From: Phycisphaerales bacterium
GTDB lineage: Bacteria > Planctomycetota > Phycisphaerae > Sedimentisphaerales > Anaerohalosphaeraceae
Direction: 5' to 3'
Length of the DNA stretch: 35,475 nt
Assembly (NCBI GenBank): GCA_011053245.1
Contig: DRGS01000076.1
Span: 1-35,475, forward strand
Below the pieces are notes generated by a model that did no database searches, was not told the origin of the DNA, and saw only the letters and a program-made list of their open reading frames with translations. Each line of letters opens with the position of its first letter. Within the stretch, counting starts at the first letter, position 1. Position numbers and translations under genes: made by a program. Of the stretch, positions 24,458 through 35,475 are shown piece after piece.

Positions 24458-27172
24458 CTACTCAATTTCCAGGTCGTCGAAATATTTTGTTCCAGAGGAC
24501 ATACTCCAGACACCGATGGTCCCCTTGGTCAGTCTGTTGCTGCCTGCGTCATAGCACTCTACCTGCCAGCTGCCAGGTTCGCTGGTACCGCTTTGCCAGA
24601 CTTTCGCCCTGATCTCGGTTTGCGTTCCGGTGTCATTAACCTCGATCACGAATTCATACCAGGTATTGGCTAGCGGAACCACACCGGTATTCGTATTACC
24701 AGAGGTTATGCTCGTTCCGTGCGGTGAGATGTGGAAACTGCCCGATCCGTATCTTCGCAGACGGTAATAGGAATCCGAATTAATGAAGTCGGACAGGAAC
24801 GTAACCCCGATGCCGGTACCGCCGTTTGCGATCATCATTTTGCCGCGGAACCGGTAATTCGTCCAGTTAGAGCTTTGGCCATCAAGGTAATGAGAGTGAA
24901 TATTTTTCCCGGACGAAGCCGTGCCGAATGTTGTATCGCCGTTTGACTGCTGAACCTCGAACAAGCTGTCGTTTTGGATCAGGCTGTTGCCGCTGTTCGT
25001 ATCGACCCATCCCTGCGGATCTTGGCCTGCCTGATATGAGTTGAAATCTTCGCTGTATATCGTCGAGGGCACATCTGTGGTTGTAAATGTCGAACCGGTG
25101 GCTGTGGCTGGGTTGCCGCTTTTGTCAGTGCATGTTATCTGGTAGTAGTACAGGGTCAAAGGCGTAAGGCCGGTTAGCATGACGCTGTGATTGGTCGTCC
25201 TGGTGCTATTGGTCACAGTCATACCGTAGGTATCCGATAATCCATAAGCAACGCTGCTCGTAGCCGGTTCATCTGTTGTGCATGTAACCTGCGCGTTCGT
25301 AGCTGACGGACTGGCTGCGACGTTGGTTATGGCAGGCGGGGTGTTATCGGATATGACTACCTCAGGTTCAACTTCCAGATCATCGAAGTATTTTGTTCCC
25401 GATGACATGCTCCATACACCGATGGTCCCATTAGTCAATCTGCCGCCGCTTGCGTCCTGACATTCCACCTGCCAGTTCGGCGGTTCGCCCGCGCCGTCAA
25501 GCCAGACTTTGGCTTTGATCTCGGTATGCGTGTCGGTCGCTTCAACCTTAATTATAAATCTGTACCATAGATTGGCTTGCGGAACAACGCCGGTATTCGT
25601 ATTGCCGGAGGTTATGCTTGTTCCATGCGGCGATATATGGAAATCTTTGCTGCCGTATCTTCTCAAGCGGTAATACGAATCCGAATTGACATAATCGGAC
25701 AGAACCGTCACACCGATACCGGAACCTGAACTGGTCATCATCATTCGACCGCTGAAGGTATAGTCCGCCCAGTCATAGCTTTGTTCTGCGATGTAATGGG
25801 AGTGGATATTTGACGCCGTTGCGGTGGTTCCAAGTGCCCGGTTGCCATCTTCAGCCAGAACCTTGAACAGCCCATCATTTTGCGTAAGACTGTTGCCGCT
25901 GTTTGTATCGACCCATCCAGGAGCTTCGTCGAGATGCGCGTAGCCGTTGAAATCTTCGCTGTACAAAGTCGTGATCACAGGTATTAACGTGGTTCTAAAC
26001 TCCTGGACATCAGTCGTAGCTGAATTGCTGCTGCCATCGGTGCATGTTATCTTGCAATAGTATGTGGTATCGGGATCAAGATTGTTTATCATGCCGCTGT
26101 GAGAGGTCAGCATGGAACTATTTACTATTACTCCGAGATCACAATCGATGGTCTTACCGAAAGCAACGCTGCTGCTGCTGGCTTCGTCTGTTGTGCATTT
26201 GACATTGGCACTGGTGCTTGACGGCAGGATCTGAATATTGCTGATGACAGGCGGGGTGGTGTCAGGAACGGCTATTTCCGGCTCGACTTCCAGATCGTCG
26301 AAGTATTTCGTACCCGATGACATGGTCCATACGCCGATGGTCCCTTTGGTCAATCTCCCGCTGTTCGCGTCGTAGCATTGCGCCTGCCAGTTAGCCGGTT
26401 CTGCTGTACCGTCCTGCCAGACCTTGGCGGCGATCTCGGTATGCGTCCCGGCATCGCTCACCTTGACCGCGAATCTGTACCACGTCCCAGCCGAAGGCAC
26501 CACGCCCGTATTGGTATTTCCGGAAGTTATGCTCGTTCCATGCGCGGAGATGCTGAACCCGCCGCTGGCGTATCTTCGAAGCCGGTAATACGAATCGGAA
26601 TTCGGATAGTCAGACAGGATCGTAATGCCGATACCTGCTCCGGAACTGCTCATCATCATTCTGCCGCTATAGGTGTAATCGGTCCACTGAGAGCTTTGGC
26701 CTCCGACATAGTGAGAGTGAATATTTTTAGCGGACGAACTCGTGCCGAATGCCATATTGCTGTTGTCGGCAAGGGTCTTAAACAAACTGTCGTCCTGCTG
26801 CAAACTATTGCCCGAACCGGTATCGAACCATCCCTGCGGATCGCTGCCTGCCTGATAAGTTTGAAAATCCTCGCTGTAGATCGTCGCACTCGTCGTAAAC
26901 GTCTGGTCAGTGGTTTCTGCATCGTTGCCGCTATAGTCAGTGCATGTGATCTGGTAATGGTACTCGGTGCCAGGCAGCAAACCGATCAGGTCGGCGCTGT
27001 GATTCATTAACCGCGTATTGTTATCTACACTATTTCCGTAGGCGGTGGTTGGCCCGTATTCAACGCTGCTTGTAGTGTATTCGTCGGTTGTGCATGTTAT
27101 TGTCGCGCTTGTACTTGTGGGTATCGCAAGGATGTTGCTTATAACCGGGTCCGTCGTGTCAGGTTCAAGCGA
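24458..27172 (-). repeat. Three tandem ~900-bp coding repeats in the giant gene
   Basis: Units at roughly 27172-26266, 26265-25361 and 25360-24458. Each encodes a fibronectin-III-like segment (ISN...CTTDE...TYYYQITCTD pattern) and a jelly-roll segment that begins YSEDF and ends KYFDDLEVE or KYFDDLEIE. Shared stretches such as HGTSITSGNTNTGVVP occur unchanged in all three. Confidence 0.9.
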
Positions 27173-30100
27173 GTGGGGGCCAATTTGTTTCAGCATCACT
27201 GCTGTCATAGTATATGCCTTTGAGCCTTGCCATGCCGGCTTTGATTTGTCCTGCGTAGCCGTTATCGAGAAGATCCCACTTGAAGTTGTTACGCCCGTCC
27301 ATCTTGCGACATATCCGTTTACAGTGTTGTAACCGGTGCAGAATGACACTGAACTGTCAGAATTGACCACGACGCCGTCGCTGCTTGCCTGTACGAAGGT
27401 ATCGGCATCTGCAATCTCGAACTTGCTTACACGGTCAGTATATGGCGGGTTATCACGGTTATATGTTACCACTACCTCATATTCCATCGCCGAGTCAAGA
27501 TTTTTAAATGTTGTGGTAAGGAAAGTATTGGTCTGGTCAATTTCCATTCCGCCGAGAAGATCAATGATCCCTCCGAAGAACGTGTCGGAATCAGTATTGA
27601 AATTGCAGTTGCCGCCATTATTATTTGTTGGGTAACGAATATCCATCGCTATCGAAAGTGTTACAGGCAGATCGCTGCCCGTATCAAAATCCTTAAGTGT
27701 CCAGTCCGTCGTCGTAAACGCCGCAGCCCACGGATCAAGACCGAGCGCAAACGGGTGCGTGTTATCATTTACCTGTGCCGCAGAGTTTAGATCGACGAAC
27801 GCGACCCAATCGTAATCGACCGCTTGCAACTCGGGTATCATCGTAAAGTCTGAACTGCCCAAACTCTTGTTGTGCCCCTGGATCGCCAGAACATTTTTGC
27901 CTGTTACCAGCAGATTCGGATCGATCGGGAAAAATTCGACAGGATTCGAACTGCTCGACGATGCTTCATGATCGCTGTCAGCGGGCAGATCGTGAGGCGG
28001 CGGCTCGTAAGTCGGCGGAGCACTGGTAATATTTCTACGAGCGACTTCGACACCGTTAAGGTATGCCACGAAGCTGTCATCGTAGTCCATCGAAAACAGC
28101 AGCCTCGTTATATTGTTTGGCTCGGAAACAGTAAATACCTTACGCATATATACGCTCACATAAGTGTCCCGCATATCGCTGAGAACGGTAGCATCGTCAC
28201 CGTCTGCGTATCCTATACCGGTAGGTCCTGTTAGCCACTGAGAATCGTCAAAGTCAACCAAGGGCCACTCAGCAGGCGGCTCTTCGGTTCCCTTAAAGTA
28301 TGACCAATCGTCACCTTGCATCACCGGAAGCCCCTGCGGAGGTTCGAACGCTTCCAGACAGAATACGCTCATGGCGTAACCCTTGCTTCCGCCGAAACTA
28401 TTGTCAAATTCTGATTTAATAGAGAAGCTGCCGTCTGGACCTGTCTTGATCCCGGTCCACTTCGCCACATAGCCGTTCACCGTGTTATAGCCGATAGAGA
28501 AACTTACGGAGTCTTCGGAATTTACAGTTACACCTGTACTGCTTGCATTCGTAAACGCGTCGGCTCCTTCGATGGTAACACGAGTGTAACGCTCACCGGT
28601 GTAGTCTGTATTGTTCCTGTTTGCCGTTAATGTTATCGTGTATTCCATGTCTGGGTCAAGATCGTTAAAGTTGATGATATTATCCCAATTAAGTTCGTCG
28701 AGTTCGAATGAGCCTGTTACGTCAACGATACCGTTAAACGCTTTGTACGCATCGGAATTTGTGTTAGTGAAATTTCCACCACTATCCTTGAGATCGTATC
28801 CGTTTACGGTCGCCCCTGTAATCGTAACGCCCAGTTTGATCCCGGTTGCGAAATCAATAAGTGCGGCGTCGCTTGCCTCGTAGTCGTGTTCAGTGACATT
28901 ATCGGCATTAGTGCTGTTAACCGGATTCATGTCATTGTACGCTACAAATTCTACAGGAGGCGCAGGCGGTGGCGGCGGAGCATCGCCAAGTTCCTGAACC
29001 ATCAGTGCGCTTGCGTATTTACCCTTGTATAAGCTGCCCGCATCACCGTCAAAGCTTACCGTAAGTACAATTTCTCCGTCACTTCCGGCTGCGACATTGT
29101 CAAATCTTGTCACATACCCGTTATCGTTATCGGAGGGCATCCTCGTCGATTCATCGGTAGGTCCGGAGAAAAGAGGTTGACCGAAATTGTCAGTAGCAAC
29201 CGAGCTGTTATTCGTAAAGGCATCGGTGCCAGAGATCGTCATCAGCGATGCCCTGTCCCATGTGTAATCATCACGGTGGCCGTACAGTACGATGTTATAC
29301 GCATTGGCGGAGTTCATGCCCGTTAACGTCAGGACAAGATTGCCCGCAGGCGGCGCCGTCTGTTGATATGAAATATGCCCCTGACTGCTTACCTTGCCAT
29401 TAAATATGTCATACGCCTCTGTCCCTGAAGCAGGATCAGGGCCGTTTCCGCTCTGGGTAGATCCAGCATTGTAGTTGCCCCCGGTTATGCTAAGTGTAAT
29501 GTTCGTTTCGTCGCCTGTGTCAAAGTTGACAAGCTTGCCGGAAGTTGGCAGGCCTGTCCCGCCATTGGGTGAGGAAATCTTTGTTGTATTGCCTTCAAGC
29601 TGTCCGCTTGCCCATGCAAGGTCGTTATACGCTGTGAAAACGACCGATGCAGGTTTGACGATCTCATCGGAATCAACCAGCGTTCCGCCGCCGGTAACGG
29701 ACCAGGATTCGAACTTGATGCTTGTATTGGTCGCTTTTACCAGCATCGCTCCATAGTTAGAGTTATAAAACATCTTACTGTCCGGATCGAGCGTTCCGAG
29801 TCCGTATAAACTCCTTCCGCTATGGCCGCATACAAAGTAGAGCATCCCGTCCTTGTCGATCCGTTCGTATGTATGATCATGCCCCGAAAAAACAGCTGTC
29901 GCGCCCCATTCCTTATATGGCCACTGCATACCCGGCGTCGGCCCGTGAGAGCTGGATGATGAATAGGGTGGATAATGCTCGATCACAATTTTCCAAGGAG
30001 ATGTCGATGCGGCTAACTGTGCCTGTAGCCATTGTGCCTGCGTTGAAGTCGCTGAAGTACCGTCAGGTTCCTGATTGACACAGTTGATAGCGAAAACATG

Positions 30101-33100
30101 CACCGGGCCCACGATGGCATCATAATACCTTTCGTTGCCGGATGTATTGCTGCTGGCAACGCCGTTGCCGGGAAGTGTAAAGTAATTCAGATACGCGTTG
30201 ACCCCTGCGCCGTCGCTGTAATCGTGGTTGCCTAATGACGGGAAGAAGCTGTTGACCGTCGCGCCTGGTCCGTATGATCCCGTGTAGTTACCTATAAAGG
30301 AACTGTAATACTTACCGACATTGTCGTCGATAGGGGTCGAGCCGTAACTGTTATCGCCGGTTGTCACTACAAAGTCGGCCCCCCAACCGTCGACCATAGT
30401 CGCAACCGCCGCTTCATCTGAAGAATTGTCGCCATAGTCACCTATCACCGCGAAAGTTACCGGGGGACCTCCTGTGACCGGTCCTCCTTGCTGGGCGAGC
30501 ATGAACACATCGAAAGAGTAAGCCTTACGCCCGTCGTTTGCACTGGAATGATGAGTAGCTCGCACGGTAAACGTACCATCCGATGCAGTGATACCTGTCC
30601 ATCTGGCAACATAACCTTCGTTGTAATTATCGCCGGCATTGAACCACACTTCGGCTTCCGATGTGACGGTTACACCCAATGTACTCGCGTTGGTATAGGT
30701 GTCGGCGCCGCTGATAGTGAAGACGCTGCCTCGGTCGGTATAAGCGGGATTACATCGAGCCGCACTGGTAGCAAAGGTGTATGCTTTATTTGCGTCCAAT
30801 CCGGCGAACGTCAGGTCCACATACCATCCAGCCGAACCGCCATAATAAGTAACGCCCGTCATATCAGCGATCCCGCCGAAGGTATTGCGAGCATCGGTAC
30901 CCAATGCCGTATCATAGCCGCCGAACCAATTGCTGCTGACATCCGGCTGCCATTGAACACCGCCGCTTTGGGTCAGCGTAGCCGTTACACCGGTCGGCGT
31001 ACCCGTAGCAAAATCGACAAGCTCTCCCGATGACGGACCCGGACCCGGGTTGCTGCCACTGCCAATATTATATATTGTAACGTTGTCGGCGATGTAGTGT
31101 ACGGATTGACCGATCGGATTTGTTACGCTTTGGTCCAGTGTTACGTCATAGACGCAATCGTTATATGCCGTCCATTCAGCAGGCCCTGCGGCTACCTCGC
31201 TGGCCACACAATTCTGACCCGTCTGATCGGCGATAACAGTTGTATAGCTTGCGCTTGCCGGATCGAACGTGTATCCGCCCTTTGCAGGCGTAACCGTTCC
31301 CGACCAGTTTTCGTTAACGATAAGCGCATAATCGCCGTTAGAGTCGGTAGTATCCGACCCGCCGGAATTGCTCGCCGAGACATCAACGCTTTCGACAGGC
31401 AAACCGTCAAGATCCACAATATTGCCGGAAATAATATACGTCGTCAACGTCCCGGCGATCATCTCAAAACACGCGTTATCGGCATTACCGGCTGAGGTGG
31501 TGTAATTCTTATATGCCGGGTACATTGTAGGCGCGGTAAAATACTTCGTATCCGGTGCGCCGCCAGGCCATGTACTCGTATCCGCAACGGTTCCGGTATA
31601 TGGTACGCCGATCTCAAAACCCTGAGCATCAAGCTCGACAAGGCTGACGTCCAGCCGCGCAGACGTAGCTGTCAGCTTTGTTATCTCATTGCGGAATCTG
31701 TACCATGTGCTGGCCTTAGTCCCGGGCAGACTCACGATCGGTGTCTGAATGCGCGTTCCTCCGCTGTTTCGCCAATAGGTAACTATCCCGCCGTCAATAT
31801 GGTCGAGTTGCGCGCCAAAGAGATTAGAAGACGAGACACCGGCTCCGTCTGTGTTCCATACACAGCGGTCATCGTCAAAATTACCGCCTGTACTGGTCTG
31901 AAAGTCCATCTGAATAACAACTTTGAGCAGAGCTGGATCGCTCCAGTCAAATGAATGAGCCGTCCATGTAAAGACATTGTTCGCCGCTTCAAGCCCACGC
32001 GAACCGTCTGGACCTGCTCCGTTGGCAACGTCCGGACCGTTGTTGCCGTCATACCAATCCGCATGGCTGCCAACATTTGAGCCCAGAGCAAAACCGCTAT
32101 TAAAATCCTCACATACCATTGTTGGCGGCAAAGTGTAGGTGAAGGTATCGGTATCGGTTTCATAAACGCCCGCTTGGGTTCTGTGTTTCCAGGTAAGAGT
32201 GGCGGTGGGACCGTCGACTTCCACAAGAACATAACCGTATTGACCTTCATGCTTAATACCCTGCGGTGTCCATGATCCATTATCACCATCGTAAGGTCCA
32301 CCGCTATATATCGGAGCGCCGCCTGTCCCGACGATATACTGATGGACATCGTTATCAGGGTCGCCATCGATGTCATCGAGTCGGGCATGGTCGTAAAAAT
32401 GATCGTGACCCGCAAAGTAACTGCGTCCGCCCGCATTTACAATGCTATCCCAGAAGGCATTCCTCTCGGTAGGATAGTCATCGAGACAATCGTTATGATC
32501 AACCTTAAACGCCGGCGCATGACCGAAGACAAATACATGAGGCTGCGTGTTCGCCGCAAATTGCTCGTCAAGCCACGTCTGATTAACGCGATTACGGTTT
32601 ACATACTGATCCGTCGCAGCCACAAAGACATTGTCGAAGGTAAAGGAGTACGTTAAATTCTCCTCGCCTGCCGGACCGTTTGACGGCAGCGCATACGCCC
32701 CCGAGAAAACACTGTTCCACGCCGCTAAACTACCGGCATCGTGATTGCCGCGAACAGGATAGACACCGATCCCCGCATCGTATAATGGCTGCATGGTGCT
32801 TACCCATGTAGTCAGTTGAGACTCAAGGACAGACTGCGTACCTGAACCGGTAACCAGATCACCGGGCAGCAGAATGAAATCAACGCCCTCGGCTATAGTT
32901 GCCGCAACTATCTCTGCGAGAATCGTTGTATTTACGCCATTGTCGCCGCCCCTCGTGTCACCGCACACAACGAAAGTTACCGGAGCGCCACTTGCGACCG
33001 GTCCATCTTCTTCCTCAAGCATGAACACATCGAAAGCATACGCTTTTTGGGCGTTATTTATGCTGGTATCGGGATGATGAGTTGCCCGCACAGTAAACGT

Positions 33101-33778
33101 ACCGTTCGATGCGGTGACACCCGTCCACCTGGCAACATAGCCTGTATCGTGATTGTTGCCGGTATTGAACCAAACCTCGGCTTGTGATGTGACAGTTACA
33201 CCGGTAGTACTTGCGTTGGTATAGGTGTCGGCACCGCTGATCGTATAGATGGTGTTGCGATCGTCGTAACTGCTATTGCATCGGGCCGCACTCGTGGCAA
33301 ATGTGTATTCTTTGCTTGCATCCAGTCCTGTAAACGTCAGATCCACATACCATCCGGCTGCATTGGCATAATAAGTAACGCCTGTCATATCAGCGATCCC
33401 GCCGAAAGTATTGCGCGCATCGGTACCCAGTGCAGTATCGTAGCCGCCGGTCCAACTGCTGCTGATATTAGGCTGCCATATAACACCACCGCTTTGAGTT
33501 AGCGTAGCCGTTACGCTGGTCGCTGCAGCCGTAACAAAATCGACCAACTCCCCGGATGACGCCACGATACTTCCACTGCCTATACCGTATGTCGTGACAT
33601 TGTCAGCGATATAGTGTACGGTTTGTCCGTTCGGATTGGTCACTGCCTGATCTTTAGTTATATCATAGACGCAATCGTTATATGCCGTCCAACCAAAGGC
33701 ATTGCCTGCCAAAAGAAACAACACAACCAAACTCGTTACCGCTGATACTTTGACGAATCTCTCTCTTAAAGCTTCCAT
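24458..33778 (-). CDS. Giant secreted protein with two calcineurin-like metallophosphoesterase domains
   Basis: About 3106 residues. Signal peptide at 1-28 (SLVVLFLLAGNA). Domain order by residue: AYND-type beta domain 30-260; phosphoesterase 1 265-550 with GDTRGG, GDLV, GNHD, GHAP and GHDHFYDH; LamG-like region 555-783; carboxypeptidase-regulatory-like domain 783-860. Next come AYND domain 870-1097 and phosphoesterase 2 1105-1370, with GDYGDN, GDNSYG, GNHDYS, EHYPPY and GHDHTYER (purple-acid-phosphatase-like). Then AYND-like domains at 1379-1600, 1612-1812 and 1989-2200, with another beta domain at 1815-1988. Last are three tandem units of about 300 residues, each fibronectin-III-like plus jelly-roll. 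No PEP-CTERM or other anchor ends it. Start ATG 33778 has GGGAG 7 bases upstream and a signal peptide; the open frame up to 34087 lacks both. Substrate unknown; an extracellular phosphatase or nuclease is plausible. Confidence 0.88.
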   Translation of the reverse strand: MEALRERFVKVSAVTSLVVLFLLAGNAFGWTAYNDCVYDITKDQAVTNPNGQTVHYIADNVTTYGIGSGSIVASSGELVDFVTAAATSVTATLTQSGGVIWQPNISSSWTGGYDTALGTDARNTFGGIADMTGVTYYANAAGWYVDLTFTGLDASKEYTFATSAARCNSSYDDRNTIYTISGADTYTNASTTGVTVTSQAEVWFNTGNNHDTGYVARWTGVTASNGTFTVRATHHPDTSINNAQKAYAFDVFMLEEEDGPVASGAPVTFVVCGDTRGGDNGVNTTILAEIVAATIAEGVDFILLPGDLVTGSGTQSVLESQLTTWVSTMQPLYDAGIGVYPVRGNHDAGSLAAWNSVFSGAYALPSNGPAGEENLTYSFTFDNVFVAATDQYVNRNRVNQTWLDEQFAANTQPHVFVFGHAPAFKVDHNDCLDDYPTERNAFWDSIVNAGGRSYFAGHDHFYDHARLDDIDGDPDNDVHQYIVGTGGAPIYSGGPYDGDNGSWTPQGIKHEGQYGYVLVEVDGPTATLTWKHRTQAGVYETDTDTFTYTLPPTMVCEDFNSGFALGSNVGSHADWYDGNNGPDVANGAGPDGSRGLEAANNVFTWTAHSFDWSDPALLKVVIQMDFQTSTGGNFDDDRCVWNTDGAGVSSSNLFGAQLDHIDGGIVTYWRNSGGTRIQTPIVSLPGTKASTWYRFRNEITKLTATSARLDVSLVELDAQGFEIGVPYTGTVADTSTWPGGAPDTKYFTAPTMYPAYKNYTTSAGNADNACFEMIAGTLTTYIISGNIVDLDGLPVESVDVSASNSGGSDTTDSNGDYALIVNENWSGTVTPAKGGYTFDPASASYTTVIADQTGQNCVASEVAAGPAEWTAYNDCVYDVTLDQSVTNPIGQSVHYIADNVTIYNIGSGSNPGPGPSSGELVDFATGTPTGVTATLTQSGGVQWQPDVSSNWFGGYDTALGTDARNTFGGIADMTGVTYYGGSAGWYVDLTFAGLDANKAYTFATSAARCNPAYTDRGSVFTISGADTYTNASTLGVTVTSEAEVWFNAGDNYNEGYVARWTGITASDGTFTVRATHHSSANDGRKAYSFDVFMLAQQGGPVTGGPPVTFAVIGDYGDNSSDEAAVATMVDGWGADFVVTTGDNSYGSTPIDDNVGKYYSSFIGNYTGSYGPGATVNSFFPSLGNHDYSDGAGVNAYLNYFTLPGNGVASSNTSGNERYYDAIVGPVHVFAINCVNQEPDGTSATSTQAQWLQAQLAASTSPWKIVIEHYPPYSSSSSHGPTPGMQWPYKEWGATAVFSGHDHTYERIDKDGMLYFVCGHSGRSLYGLGTLDPDSKMFYNSNYGAMLVKATNTSIKFESWSVTGGGTLVDSDEIVKPASVVFTAYNDLAWASGQLEGNTTKISSPNGGTGLPTSGKLVNFDTGDETNITLSITGGNYNAGSTQSGNGPDPASGTEAYDIFNGKVSSQGHISYQQTAPPAGNLVLTLTGMNSANAYNIVLYGHRDDYTWDRASLMTISGTDAFTNNSSVATDNFGQPLFSGPTDESTRMPSDNDNGYVTRFDNVAAGSDGEIVLTVSFDGDAGSLYKGKYASALMVQELGDAPPPPPAPPVEFVAYNDMNPVNSTNADNVTEHDYEASDAALIDFATGIKLGVTITGATVNGYDLKDSGGNFTNTNSDAYKAFNGIVDVTGSFELDELNWDNIINFNDLDPDMEYTITLTANRNNTDYTGERYTRVTIEGADAFTNASSTGVTVNSEDSVSFSIGYNTVNGYVAKWTGIKTGPDGSFSIKSEFDNSFGGSKGYAMSVFCLEAFEPPQGLPVMQGDDWSYFKGTEEPPAEWPLVDFDDSQWLTGPTGIGYADGDDATVLSDMRDTYVSVYMRKVFTVSEPNNITRLLFSMDYDDSFVAYLNGVEVARRNITSAPPTYEPPPHDLPADSDHEASSSSSNPVEFFPIDPNLLVTGKNVLAIQGHNKSLGSSDFTMIPELQAVDYDWVAFVDLNSAAQVNDNTHPFALGLDPWAAAFTTTDWTLKDFDTGSDLPVTLSIAMDIRYPTNNNGGNCNFNTDSDTFFGGIIDLLGGMEIDQTNTFLTTTFKNLDSAMEYEVVVTYNRDNPPYTDRVSKFEIADADTFVQASSDGVVVNSDSSVSFCTGYNTVNGYVARWTGVTTSSGIFSITATQDKSKPAWQGSKAYTMTAVMLKQIGPHSLEPDTTDPVISNILAIPTSTSATITCTTDEYTTSSVEYGPTTAYGNSVDNNTRLMNHSADLIGLLPGTEYHYQITCTDYSGNDAETTDQTFTTSATIYSEDFQTYQAGSDPQGWFDTGSGNSLQQDDSLFKTLADNSNMAFGTSSSAKNIHSHYVGGQSSQWTDYTYSGRMMMSSSGAGIGITILSDYPNSDSYYRLRRYASGGFSISAHGTSITSGNTNTGVVPSAGTWYRFAVKVSDAGTHTEIAAKVWQDGTAEPANWQAQCYDANSGRLTKGTIGVWTMSSGTKYFDDLEVEPEIAVPDTTPPVISNIQILPSSTSANVKCTTDEASSSSVAFGKTIDCDLGVIVNSSMLTSHSGMINNLDPDTTYYCKITCTDGSSNSATTDVQEFRTTLIPVITTLYSEDFNGYAHLDEAPGWVDTNSGNSLTQNDGLFKVLAEDGNRALGTTATASNIHSHYIAEQSYDWADYTFSGRMMMTSSGSGIGVTVLSDYVNSDSYYRLRRYGSKDFHISPHGTSITSGNTNTGVVPQANLWYRFIIKVEATDTHTEIKAKVWLDGAGEPPNWQVECQDASGGRLTNGTIGVWSMSSGTKYFDDLEVEPEVVISDNTPPAITNVAASPSATNAQVTCTTDEPATSSVAYGLSDTYGMTVTNSTRTTNHSVMLTGLTPLTLYYYQITCTDKSGNPATATGSTFTTTDVPSTIYSEDFNSYQAGQDPQGWVDTNSGNSLIQNDSLFEVQQSNGDTTFGTASSGKNIHSHYLDGQSSNWTNYRFRGKMMIANGGTGIGVTFLSDFINSDSYYRLRRYGSGSFHISPHGTSITSGNTNTGVVPLANTWYEFVIEVNDTGTQTEIRAKVWQSGTSEPGSWQVECYDAGSNRLTKGTIGVWSMSSGTKYFDDLEIE

Positions 33779-35450
<1,672 letters not shown>

Positions 35451-35475
35451 GGTACGGTTAGATATGCAATAAAAA

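Overview
The window looks like a chromosome segment of a planctomycete, most likely from the Phycisphaerae side of the phylum. The reasons are indirect: three secreted proteins with PEP-CTERM tails in tandem, very large secreted proteins, soluble multi-PAS kinases, and intergenic arrays of AAACCCAA-type repeats that I associate with planctomycete genomes. No marker gene settles the taxonomy. No phage, transposase, integrase or CRISPR array was seen.

Layout. 1-2163 (-): a multi-PAS histidine kinase cut by the window edge. 2368-5299 (-): housekeeping genes hisS, a YkgJ-type cysteine-cluster protein translationally coupled to it, and rsgA. 5674-7864 (-): an operon of three PEP-CTERM proteins, two of them apparent paralogues, ending at a clear intrinsic terminator. 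7865-8971: 1.1 kb without a convincing gene, filled with repeats (an 11-bp tandem array plus two other repeat families). 8972-11655 (-): a GntR/YtrA-type regulator, ABC ATPase and membrane permease in one operon, with a perfect palindrome overlapping a good sigma-70 promoter. 12065-16750 (+): three overlapping signalling genes (PAS kinase, REC-HDOD protein, REC-PAS-PAS-PAS kinase), followed by tRNA-Tyr and its terminator. 17075-17358: a scar holding the 3' half of a tRNA (Met-like), a C-terminal shard of an RND pump and a tiny His-rich lipoprotein. 17580-24284 (-): a heavy-metal efflux operon (small secreted His/Cys protein, outer-membrane CusC-like lipoprotein, His-rich CusB-like adaptor, CusA/CzcA-like pump). 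24458-33778 (-): one gene for a secreted protein of about 3106 residues carrying two different calcineurin-like phosphoesterase domains and many beta-sandwich repeats. 34164-35450 (+): metY, O-acetylhomoserine sulfhydrylase.

How parts fit together. The metal locus forms a complete tripartite exporter with accessory metal-binding segments in the periplasm. The three signalling genes form a soluble phosphorelay with an HDOD output. The GntR operon is probably autoregulated. The giant phosphoesterase protein is the least conventional item and the best candidate for something undescribed. The scar at 17075-17358 is the best evidence of past rearrangement.
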